From contig DASVGV010000098.1 of NCBI GenBank assembly GCA_036379355.1, positions 1 to 6,605 of the forward strand: a DNA stretch of 6,605 nt, written 5' to 3'. A program made the position numbers and the translations under genes. Positions 1 through 5,423 of this stretch are shown piece after piece (position 1 is the first letter of the stretch; every line of letters starts with the position of its first letter). The notes under the pieces were generated by a model, which worked only from the letters and a program-made list of their open reading frames with translations, had not been told where the DNA came from and did no database searches. The DNA comes from CAJCIY01 sp036379355. Lineage in GTDB: Bacteria; Actinomycetota; Actinomycetes; Mycobacteriales; CAJCIY01.

Positions 1-310
1 ATACGCCTGCGGGTCGGCCACCACCCGCCGCATGGCCAACCAGGCGTTCTTCACCCGCATCTACCTCGACGCAGACGACACGATCCGCACCGAGCCCGCC
101 CGATCCTTCGGGCTGCTGCTCGACCCCGACACCCAGCAACAGGCTCTGACCTGGGCCGGCCAGCGCCAGAACGCGGGCAAGCGCCCCACCCGAACCCTCA
201 AGCATGACGTCGAGGTTCGAGTAAGACGCGTGGAGTGGAGGTGGCGGGAATCGAACCCGCGTCCTCCGGCACCGAGTCAGGGCTTCTCCGGGCGCAGTAC
301 GTGGATGTAG
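1..310 (+). CDS. C-terminal fragment of a serine site-specific recombinase, 5' end outside the window
   Basis: The reading frame is open from base 2 and has no start in the window, so only the last 102 codons or so are present. The stretch NQAFFTRIYLDADDTIRTEP followed by FGLLLDP resembles the tail of large serine recombinases (catalytic resolvase domain, recombinase domain, zinc ribbon, coiled coil), where an NQA-F-x-x-I-Y-I/L-D-E/D segment precedes a short charged end. The catalytic domain cannot be seen. The frame does not stop where such proteins usually end: from about base 236 it reads antisense through the 3' end of the tmRNA gene, giving the tell-tale RWRESNPRPP string of a reversed T arm, and stops at 308-310. 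The last 25 or so residues are therefore probably not native recombinase sequence. Such enzymes move phages and genomic islands. The family call rests on pattern memory and is moderately certain; a truncated relic is equally possible. Confidence 0.6.
   Translation, partial: YACGSATTRRMANQAFFTRIYLDADDTIRTEPARSFGLLLDPDTQQQALTWAGQRQNAGKRPTRTLKHDVEVRVRRVEWRWRESNPRPPAPSQGFSGRSTWM
212..262. other. Candidate attachment-site junction at the tmRNA 3' end
   Basis: The recombinase-like frame and the 3' end of ssrA meet here. The T arm and acceptor strand of the tmRNA occupy 236 upward. Immediately beyond the discriminator A (236) the DNA reads CTC rather than CCA on the tmRNA strand. tmRNA 3' ends are well-known targets of integrating elements, which normally restore the RNA while replacing the DNA beyond it. 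The junction is inferred from the gene arrangement only: no second copy of the tmRNA end lies in the window, so the exact crossover site and element boundary cannot be fixed. Confidence 0.35.
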
Positions 311-589
311 GCCTCGCCCTGCCGATCGTCACGACCCGTCGGCACCAGGCATAGCTGCTGTTCGGTGTTCCCGCTCAGTCCGCAGCCGGCTGAGCGAGTG
401 AGCCTCCTGTCGACGCCAGCATCCCGGCCGGAGGCGCTCCGGGGCTGACGGCTACCGACCTAGGTCAGGCAGCGAGCGCGTAATTATCGGCGCTTATTCA
501 TTTTCCAGGGGATGGTTAACGAGCTCGCCCCTGGCATCCTCGGCCCGCTTCCCCTGCCCCGACAACCGAAGTCGAGACCGTTCACCCCC
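236..589 (-). ncRNA. ssrA: tmRNA (transfer-messenger RNA)
   Basis: tmRNA is charged with alanine, enters stalled ribosomes with SmpB, and supplies a short reading frame that tags the unfinished protein for proteolysis. The 5' end (589 downward) begins GGGGGUGAACGGUCUCGAC and pairs with the 3' acceptor strand CACCUCC (243-237). The only wobble falls exactly at G3-U70, the alanine identity pair, and the discriminator is A at 236. The T arm is canonical: a GCGGG/CCCGC stem around UUCGAUU. A CAGGG/CCCUG pair fits helix P2. A 7-bp stem (505-511 with 528-534) precedes the tag frame, where pseudoknot 1 belongs. Length without CCA is 354 nt, close to actinobacterial tmRNAs. The 3' CCA is not encoded (the DNA continues CUC), so it must be added after transcription. 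No convincing terminator follows. smpB lies upstream on the same strand, two genes away. Confidence 0.95.
465..491 (-). other. tmRNA tag-peptide reading frame, ADNYALAA
   Basis: Read from the ALAA end, the frame is GCC GAT AAT TAC GCG CTC GCT GCC TGA, giving A-D-N-Y-A-L-A-A. The GCC resume codon is chosen because the preceding AAUAAGC and the GCCGAU itself match my recollection of the mycobacterial tmRNA, whose tag is ADSHQRDYALAA. In the same frame a UGA lies three codons before GCC, so the tag could be at most two residues longer. The C-terminal ALAA is the known degron for ClpXP-type proteases. The 8-residue length is at the short end for tmRNA tags. Confidence 0.8.
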
Positions 590-696
590 TCGTAAGGGTG
601 GGACGCGTACCTGTCCCTGTTCAGTTGTGCCTCCCCGGTCAACGCGGCGAGGGACCCGCATCATCCCACGCGCCCACCCCCGCCGTCGCACATCTT
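590..696 (-). promoter_or_regulatory. Spacer upstream of ssrA, expected to hold its promoter
   Basis: This 107-base gap lies between the amidohydrolase stop and the mature 5' end of the tmRNA. A TTGACC hexamer sits at 642-637 and would serve as a sigma-70-type -35 box. At 17-18 bases from it I see only CAGGGA or AGGGAC, which are poor -10 matches. A TTACGA at 595-590 is too close to the mature end unless transcription starts further upstream and RNase P trims the leader. A promoter is expected because tmRNA is made at high level, but I cannot place it firmly. Confidence 0.3.
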
Positions 697-1560
697 TCAG
701 GCGCCGAGAAGATCGGCGGCGTTGCGCCAGAGGACGTCGCGGCACCAGTCGTCGCCGAGGCCGAGCCGCACGATCGACTCGACGGCATGGCCGTACGCGA
801 ACGGGATGTTGGGGAAGTCGCTGCCGAACAGGATCTTCGGCTGGAGGTCGCGTAGCCGCGCGAGGTCGGGGACGCGCGCCGGTCGCGTCGCGTCGAAGTC
901 CGTGAACGCCATGGTCGTGTCGAGGCGCACCTCCCGGTACTTCTCGGCCAAATCCAGGAAGTCCGCGGTCTCGGGATTTCCCATGTGCGCTACCACGATC
1001 TTCAGTTCCGGGTGCCGCGCGATCACCTCGCCGATCGGTCCGGGGCCGGTGAACGGTCCGTCCACGGGCGTGCCGGAACAGTGCGTGATCATCGGCACGC
1101 CGGCATCGGCGCACATCCCCCAGACGGCATCGAGCTGTGGGTCCCGCGGGTCGTACGCGCCGACCTCCAGGTGCACCTTGCCGATCCGCGCACCCCGCTC
1201 CAGCGCGGTCCGCACGTACTCGGCGGCCGACGGCTCGGGATAGAACGTGAACGTCTTCCACACCTCGGGGTGCGTGTCCGCGAAGCCGTCCGCCCACTCG
1301 TTGAGCCAGGCAGCCATGTCCGGCTTGTGCGGGTAGACCAGCGACGGGAAACGCCGTACGCCCATGGCTGCCAGGCGTTCGCGCCGGTTGTCGTCGTCGC
1401 CGCGGTAGCTGATCTGCCAGTCGACGCCGTAGCCGGCCCGGTCGAAGTACGCCCAGACCTTCCGCATCACCGAGTCGGGCATGAAGTGCACGTGCACATC
1501 GAGGATGCCGGGCAGCCCGAGCTCGGCCCAGATGCGGGGAACGTCGTCGTCGGTCAACAC
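697..1560 (-). CDS. Metal-dependent amidohydrolase (amidohydrolase_2 / ACMSD-like family)
   Basis: A TIM-barrel hydrolase or decarboxylase of 287 residues from the chosen start. Residues typical of the amidohydrolase superfamily appear in order: HxH in DVHVHF (H23, H25) at the first strand, a Lys in GKVHLE (K128), His in MITHCSG (H160), His in VVAHMGNPE (H192), and the invariant Asp in FGSDFPN (D248). This set fits the PF04909 group, which includes 2-amino-3-carboxymuconate-6-semialdehyde decarboxylase and related enzymes; the substrate cannot be told. There is no signal peptide, so it is probably cytoplasmic. I chose GTG at 1560 because the protein then starts MLTDDDVP close to the barrel and a TAACGT -10 box lies 7 bases upstream. 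A longer GTG start at 1584 is possible but adds eight low-information residues and has no good ribosome site. The gene lies between the membrane-protein gene (97 bases upstream) and ssrA and is probably transcribed on its own. Confidence 0.85.
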   Translation of the reverse strand: MLTDDDVPRIWAELGLPGILDVHVHFMPDSVMRKVWAYFDRAGYGVDWQISYRGDDDNRRERLAAMGVRRFPSLVYPHKPDMAAWLNEWADGFADTHPEVWKTFTFYPEPSAAEYVRTALERGARIGKVHLEVGAYDPRDPQLDAVWGMCADAGVPMITHCSGTPVDGPFTGPGPIGEVIARHPELKIVVAHMGNPETADFLDLAEKYREVRLDTTMAFTDFDATRPARVPDLARLRDLQPKILFGSDFPNIPFAYGHAVESIVRLGLGDDWCRDVLWRNAADLLGA

Positions 1561-1567
1561 CGCCCCG

Positions 1568-1573
1568 ACGTTA
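1568..1573 (-). promoter_or_regulatory. Putative -10 box for a leaderless amidohydrolase transcript
   Basis: On the minus strand TAACGT fits the actinobacterial TAnnnT -10 consensus and ends 7 bases before the GTG at 1560, so transcription would begin at or next to the start codon. No Shine-Dalgarno sequence is present. No good -35 hexamer is seen at 17-18 bases upstream (CAGGCC at 1596-1591). Confidence 0.4.
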
Positions 1574-1636
1574 CCGGCGCACACAGAAGCGGCCTGGGCA
1601 GGTCAGTGGCGCGTTCGGCGCCGCCTCTTCTGCGTG

Positions 1637-1648
1637 CGCGGGCCCGCG
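1637..1648. repeat. 12-bp perfect palindrome downstream of the membrane-protein gene
   Basis: CGCGGGCCCGCG is its own reverse complement and lies 9 bases past the membrane-protein stop codon, in the 97-base gap before the amidohydrolase. It has no loop and no T-tract, so it is not a standard intrinsic terminator. It could be a protein-binding site, or chance in GC-rich DNA. Confidence 0.3.
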
Positions 1649-1657
1649 GCCGGATAG

Positions 1658-2389
1658 CTAGCCGCCGACGTACGAAGGAGCCGGGGCGTTCCGGCGGGTG
1701 CGCCGGAGCCGGATGGCGGCGGCCGCCAGCCAGGGGCCGATCCACAGTGCGGCCGCGTCGAAGAAGCCGTAGCCGCCGGCCGCGTCCGCCGGCGGGTTGC
1801 CCATCGGGATCAGGCCGGTGGGGCTGTGACGTGCCCACGTCCAGGCACCCAGACCGGTGCCCCAGAACTCGAGCCAGGTGACGATGACGAACGCGCCGAC
1901 ATAGACGAGCGGCTGCCGGCCGCGCAGCAGGAACCAGACGAGGCAGCCGAACCAGAGCACCCCGAGCACGTCCGTGCGGCCGGACAGCAGCAGCCCGTAC
2001 ACCGCATAGAGGCCGCCGAGAACGAGGACCGTGCGCACGAGTGCGCGCCCGTGCGCACGGACCCACGGACTGCGCCCCACGCAGAGGGCGGCGAGGTAGA
2101 CCAGGCCGTGCCCCGGCGGCACGAACTGCGGCACCCGCAGCCAGAAGTCGTGCTCGTGCAACCGGTAGTCGTACACGTGCAGCCCGGCGGAGAAGCCCCA
2201 CTCGATCATCGATGCGAAGGCGACGACGACGGCGACCTGGGCACGGGTCAGGGCGTCCTCCCGGCGGAGCAGGCCGAGCAGCAGCAACCAGGTCAGCGCC
2301 GCCAGACCGACCTGGCCGAGGTACGACGCCCAGTGGTCTGCACCGAGCACCGCCGGCACCCACAGCAGCACGATCGCGGCGACGCCCAT
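1658..2389 (-). CDS. Uncharacterised multi-pass membrane protein, coupled to smpB
   Basis: 243 residues, not assigned to a named family. Hydrophobic segments lie at about residues 2-16, 26-42, 50-65, 92-104, 119-136, 140-155, 161-180 and 209-227, suggesting six to eight membrane passes, with a basic C-terminal tail (RLRRTRR). Polar residues within or beside the membrane look conserved-like: E63 in MIEWGFSAG, PPGHG (91-95), the run TWLEFWGTGLGAWTW (171-185), GNPP (197-200) and GGYGFFD (205-211). Buried Glu and His of this sort suggest a membrane enzyme or carrier, but no reaction can be named. The ATG follows the smpB stop directly (TAGATG, no spacer) and there is no strong ribosome-binding site, so translation is probably coupled to smpB. 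A link to ribosome rescue is suggested only by position. Confidence 0.8.
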   Translation of the reverse strand: MGVAAIVLLWVPAVLGADHWASYLGQVGLAALTWLLLLGLLRREDALTRAQVAVVVAFASMIEWGFSAGLHVYDYRLHEHDFWLRVPQFVPPGHGLVYLAALCVGRSPWVRAHGRALVRTVLVLGGLYAVYGLLLSGRTDVLGVLWFGCLVWFLLRGRQPLVYVGAFVIVTWLEFWGTGLGAWTWARHSPTGLIPMGNPPADAAGGYGFFDAAALWIGPWLAAAAIRLRRTRRNAPAPSYVGG

Positions 2390-2869
2390 CTAGTCGACGC
2401 GGCCCTTGGCCCGTCGCCCGAGGGCGACCGCGACGTCACGCGCGGCGTCCCTCTCGGCCAACGCGTGCCGCTTGTCGTAGCTCTTCTTGCCGCGGGCCAG
2501 GGCGATCTCGACCTTGGCCTTGCCGTCGCGGAAGTACAGCGACAGCGGCACCAGGGTCGAGCCGCTCTCCTTCGTCGCGCCGACGAGCTTGGCGATCTCC
2601 CCCTTGTGCAGCAGCAACTTCCGCTCCCGCCGCGGGGTGTGGTTGGTCCAGGTCCCCTCGGCGTACTCGGGGATGTGCACGCCCGCGAGCCAGACCTCCC
2701 CGTCCCGGACGAACGCGTAGCCGTCCACGAGGGATGCGCGGCCGGCGCGCAGCGACTTCACCTCCGTACCGGTGAGCACGATCCCCGCCTCGTAGACGTC
2801 GTCGACGTGGTAGTCGTGGCGCGCCTTCTTGTTGGCCGCCACCAGCTTGCGGCCGGTCTCCTTGGTCAC
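2390..2869 (-). CDS. smpB: SsrA-binding protein SmpB
   Basis: SmpB binds the tRNA-like part of tmRNA, delivers it to stalled ribosomes and places its C-terminal tail in the empty mRNA channel. The 159-residue length is normal. Visible signatures are GRKLVAANKKARHDY at residues 6-20, the core GIVLTGTEVKSLRAGRASL at 29-47, HIPEY at 65-69, and the tail motif ALARGKKSYDKRHALAERD at 123-141. Tyr131 in GKKSYDKR occupies the place of the His in E. coli GKKQHDKR, known to act at the decoding centre; Tyr is also found there in other bacteria. The start is GTG, fixed by the conserved N-terminus. It begins one base after the S41 protease stop and its own stop abuts the next ATG, so the three genes form a tight operon. 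Its RNA partner ssrA lies on the same strand about 1.8 kb further on. Confidence 0.97.
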   Translation of the reverse strand: MTKETGRKLVAANKKARHDYHVDDVYEAGIVLTGTEVKSLRAGRASLVDGYAFVRDGEVWLAGVHIPEYAEGTWTNHTPRRERKLLLHKGEIAKLVGATKESGSTLVPLSLYFRDGKAKVEIALARGKKSYDKRHALAERDAARDVAVALGRRAKGRVD

Positions 2870-2870
2870 G

Positions 2871-4037
2871 TCAGGAACCGCTCAACGCCTGCAGGATCTG
2901 GACCGCCCGTTCCGGCGCGACCGACGGCGGGTCGGACTCCGGCACCACGACGTCCGGGGAGATTCCGACGCCGTCGACCGCGTGGCCGTCCGGAGTCGTG
3001 TACGTCGCGACCGTCAGCTCGAAGCTGGAGCCGTCCGACAGCGGCACGACCTGCTGCACGCTCCCCTTCCCGAAGGTCTTGCTGCCGACGAGCACCGCGC
3101 GGTCGCGGTCGTGCAGCGCGCCGGCGACGATCTCCGCCGCGGAGGCCGTCCCGCCGTCGACGAGGACGGCCACAGGGGTGGTGACGTCCCCGCCGGCCGT
3201 GGCCGACAGGGTCTGCGCCGGCACCGTACGGCCGGAGAGGTGCACGACCGGACCGCCGTCGAGGAACGCGGACGCAGTCGTGACCGCTTCGCTCAGCAGG
3301 CCGCCCGGGTCGCCGCGCAGGTCGAGCACGATGCCCTTCGCGTGCTCGGCCTCTGCTCGCCGTACCGCCTGCTGCACCTGCCCCCCGGACCCGCGGCTGA
3401 ACGTCGCGACGCGGATGGTCACGATGCCCGCCGTCGGCGGCGTGCTCGAGACGGCCGAGACGGGCAGCTCGCCACGGTCCAGGGACACGGTCCGGTCGGC
3501 GCCGCCGCCGTCTCGGACCAGCAGCGACACCCGGCTGCCGGAGGGACCGGCGAGCGCCTGCGACACGTCGTCCACGCTCTCGCGCGACACGTCGGTGCCG
3601 TCCACCGCGAGTACCTGGTCGCCCGGCCGGATGCCGGCCGCCTCGGCGGGGCTGCCCGGGACGACCGACGCGACCGCGATCCCCTGCTCGGGCCCGACCC
3701 GCCGCAACCAGACGCCGAGCCCGCTGTAACGCCCGTCGAGCAGGGCCCGCAGCTGGTTCTGGGAGGTCTCGTCGGTCCCGACGCCGTAGTACGCCGCCCA
3801 CGAGTCGTCCAGTCCGCTGAGCAGCCCGCGGACCGCCGCGGCGTCGAGGTCCCTGGTCGAGTGGCTCCCGTCGGCGTGAGCCTGGATGGCGGCGATCGCC
3901 TGGTCGACCACGCTGGGCGCCGGACGCTGCCCGCGGCCCAACAGCAGTCCCACCAGGAACGCGCCGCCGACGGCCGCGGCCCCGCACACGACGGCGAGGA
4001 GGGCCGCGCCGGTGCGGGTCACCCGCGGCGCGTGCAC
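2871..4037 (-). CDS. S41 family C-terminal processing protease (CtpA-like) with PDZ domain
   Basis: 388 residues. An N-terminal hydrophobic segment (about 11-34) with flanking arginines acts as a membrane anchor or signal, placing the protease outside the membrane. A PDZ domain follows at about 104-185 (YSGLGVWLRRV, then GIRPGDQVLAVDG). The S41 serine-protease domain spans about 200-365, with RGDPGG at 241-246, the nucleophile Ser299 in GGTASAAEIVAGAL and the general-base Lys324 in TFGKGSVQQ. The Ser-Lys spacing of 25 matches the Prc/CtpA dyad, so the enzyme should be active. These proteases trim or degrade envelope proteins by recognising C-termini, and in several bacteria control peptidoglycan hydrolases, which makes the neighbouring M23 enzyme a possible substrate (inference). 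The start is GTG at 4037, supported by a TAGACT -10 box 6 bases upstream; GTG at codon 6 is an alternative. It is the first gene of the S41-smpB-membrane protein unit. Confidence 0.93.
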   Translation of the reverse strand: MHAPRVTRTGAALLAVVCGAAAVGGAFLVGLLLGRGQRPAPSVVDQAIAAIQAHADGSHSTRDLDAAAVRGLLSGLDDSWAAYYGVGTDETSQNQLRALLDGRYSGLGVWLRRVGPEQGIAVASVVPGSPAEAAGIRPGDQVLAVDGTDVSRESVDDVSQALAGPSGSRVSLLVRDGGGADRTVSLDRGELPVSAVSSTPPTAGIVTIRVATFSRGSGGQVQQAVRRAEAEHAKGIVLDLRGDPGGLLSEAVTTASAFLDGGPVVHLSGRTVPAQTLSATAGGDVTTPVAVLVDGGTASAAEIVAGALHDRDRAVLVGSKTFGKGSVQQVVPLSDGSSFELTVATYTTPDGHAVDGVGISPDVVVPESDPPSVAPERAVQILQALSGS

Positions 4038-4043
4038 CGGGCC

Positions 4044-4049
4044 AGTCTA
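4044..4049 (-). promoter_or_regulatory. Putative -10 box for a leaderless S41 protease-smpB transcript
   Basis: TAGACT on the minus strand matches TAnnnT and ends 6 bases before the GTG at 4037, so the mRNA would start at the initiation codon. There is no clear ribosome-binding site, which fits a leaderless start. No convincing -35 hexamer lies 17-18 bases upstream. If real, it separates the S41-smpB unit from the ftsEX unit. Confidence 0.4.
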
Positions 4050-4052
4050 GAA

Positions 4053-4065
4053 GGCCGCATCGGCC
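4053..4065 (-). repeat. Short GC-rich hairpin between the M23 and S41 genes
   Basis: GGCCG-ATG-CGGCC forms a 5-bp stem with a 3-base loop in the 70-base gap after the M23 peptidase. It is followed on the minus strand by TTCT only, not a real U-tract, so it is at best a weak terminator. It lies where the -10/-35 spacer of the putative S41 promoter would be and could instead be an operator. Confidence 0.25.
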
Positions 4066-4107
4066 GGGCCGGTGACTTCGGCTCGCAGACGCCGAGCTCG
4101 ACGGCTC

Positions 4108-5331
4108 TCAGAAGTACTGCGCGGGGTTGACCGGCGTGCCGTTGACGCGGGTCTCGAAGTGCAGGTGCGGGCCGGTGGTGTACCCGGTGTCACCCACCAG
4201 GCCGATGATCTGGCCCTGCGCGACGGTCTGCCCGACGGTCACGAACTGCTTCGACTGGTGGGCGTAGCAGGTGGAGAACCCCCCGCCGTGGTCGATGCAC
4301 GTGTAGTTCCCGTAGCCGGTCTCCTGCCCCGCGAACACGACTGTCCCCGCCTTCGCCGCCCGAATGGGCGCACCCATCGGGGCACCGATGTCGAGGCCCG
4401 CGTGCAGCGCGTACTTGCCGGTCACCGGGTCGACGCGGTAACCGAAGGGGCTGGTGACGGGCCCGGGGGTCGGCCACAACAGGCCACCTTTGCCGACGAG
4501 CCCCGAGCCGGTCGACGCCCGCAACCGGATGAGAGCGGCGATCTGGTCGGACTCGTGCTGAAGCTCGGCGACGCGGCTCCGCTGGCCCGCGAGGGCGGTC
4601 TCGGCAGCGGCCAGCGCCTGGCTGCGTTGCTGGCCGAGGGCGGCGAGCCGGTCGGTCACGGCCTGGGCGGACGCGGTCACCGCGGCGACCCGGTCGACGG
4701 CGGCCTGCGCGGCGCGTTCCTTGTCGACCACCAGCTGGGTCTTCTGCGCCACGGTCTGCTCGGCCGCGGCCAGCGCGACCCGACGGGCGGTGAACTCGGT
4801 GAGCATCCGCCCCTGACCCCGGGCCACCGCGTTCAGCAGCCCCGCGCGCCGCAGGTAGTTGCCGGCCCCGTCGCCCGCTGCCACCACCATGAGCGCGTCC
4901 GGCGTGGTGCCGATCTCGTACGCGGCCACCGCGTAGGCGTTGATCGCCTTCTGCTGGGCGACCACCTGAGCGGCGGCGGCATCCCGGGCCTGCTGCGCGC
5001 GGGCCAGGGTGGCCCGCGCGACCGACGCCGCCTGCGCCGCCGATCGCTGCGCCGACTGGGCGGCGCTGAGCGCCGTCCGGTCGGCCGCCAGCGTCGCCTG
5101 CGCCGACACCAGCTGCCCCTGCACGGACGTCAGCTCCGCGGCCGCCGCCTGGGTCGCGCTGCTGGCGCTGTCGAGGTCCGCGTTCGCCGCCTTCAGCGCC
5201 GCCTCGACCTGCTTCTGCTTGGTCCCGATGTCGTCGGCCCGAGCAGCGCGCACCGGAGCCACCACGACGACGAGCAGCGCCACGCTGACCGCGCAGGCTG
5301 CCGCCCGCAGCCGCGGGGAAGGACGACGCAC
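4108..5331 (-). CDS. Secreted coiled-coil M23 (LytM-type) metallopeptidase, probable FtsEX client
   Basis: 407 residues from GTG 5331. The order is a basic n-region with a hydrophobic core and probable cleavage after ARA near residue 32, a long Ala/Gln-rich helical coiled coil at about 35-135, a middle helical part, a second coiled coil at about 175-270, then an M23 domain at about 285-407. The zinc and catalytic residues are all present: H310 and D314 in HAGLD, H358 in CYAH, and H389/H391 in GPHLHF. Unlike degenerate EnvC-type activators, it should therefore cleave peptidoglycan cross-bridges itself. Cys345 and Cys355 flank the active-site strand and could form a disulfide. It follows ftsX by 92 bases, the position where FtsEX-controlled hydrolases or activators sit in many bacteria; its coiled coil is the expected contact with the FtsX outer loop. 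The frame stays open up to 5586 but that part overlaps ftsX and is rejected. GTG 5373 or 5370 are alternative starts, preceded by GGCGGA. Confidence 0.9.
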   Translation of the reverse strand: MRRPSPRLRAAACAVSVALLVVVVAPVRAARADDIGTKQKQVEAALKAANADLDSASSATQAAAAELTSVQGQLVSAQATLAADRTALSAAQSAQRSAAQAASVARATLARAQQARDAAAAQVVAQQKAINAYAVAAYEIGTTPDALMVVAAGDGAGNYLRRAGLLNAVARGQGRMLTEFTARRVALAAAEQTVAQKTQLVVDKERAAQAAVDRVAAVTASAQAVTDRLAALGQQRSQALAAAETALAGQRSRVAELQHESDQIAALIRLRASTGSGLVGKGGLLWPTPGPVTSPFGYRVDPVTGKYALHAGLDIGAPMGAPIRAAKAGTVVFAGQETGYGNYTCIDHGGGFSTCYAHQSKQFVTVGQTVAQGQIIGLVGDTGYTTGPHLHFETRVNGTPVNPAQYF

Positions 5332-5423
5332 CGTGCCACGATCGACATTTGCAGAGGCAGTCGCAAGCACCACCCGGGTCGTGTCCGCCGGGAATGTGCC
5401 GCGCCGTCCCTCGGGCAGCCGGC

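Noticed and set aside
214..257. 7-bp inverted repeat GGTTCGA (214-220) and TCGAACC (251-257)
   Set aside because: The second copy is simply the tmRNA T loop and the match is too short to stand out from chance. I could not link it to a recombinase core site.
637..642. TTGACC as a firm -35 box for ssrA
   Set aside because: No matching -10 hexamer lies at 16-19 bases from it, so it is mentioned only as a possibility in the spacer entry.
494..1297. Minus-strand open frame overlapping the amidohydrolase and entering ssrA
   Set aside because: It is out of frame with the amidohydrolase, whose catalytic motifs are clear, is extremely Arg-rich, and ends inside the tmRNA pseudoknot region.
1826..3184. 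Long plus-strand open frame of 452 codons opposite smpB and the membrane-protein gene
   Set aside because: It lies antisense to well-supported genes, its composition is the Arg/Pro/Gly/Ala-rich pattern of GC-rich shadow frames, and it has no recognisable domain. The same holds for the plus-strand frames at 2829-4130, 4072-5439 and 5349-6215.
4053..4065. Intrinsic terminator for the ftsEX-M23 unit
   Set aside because: The stem is only 5 bp and is followed by TTCT, not a U-tract, so termination is not supported.
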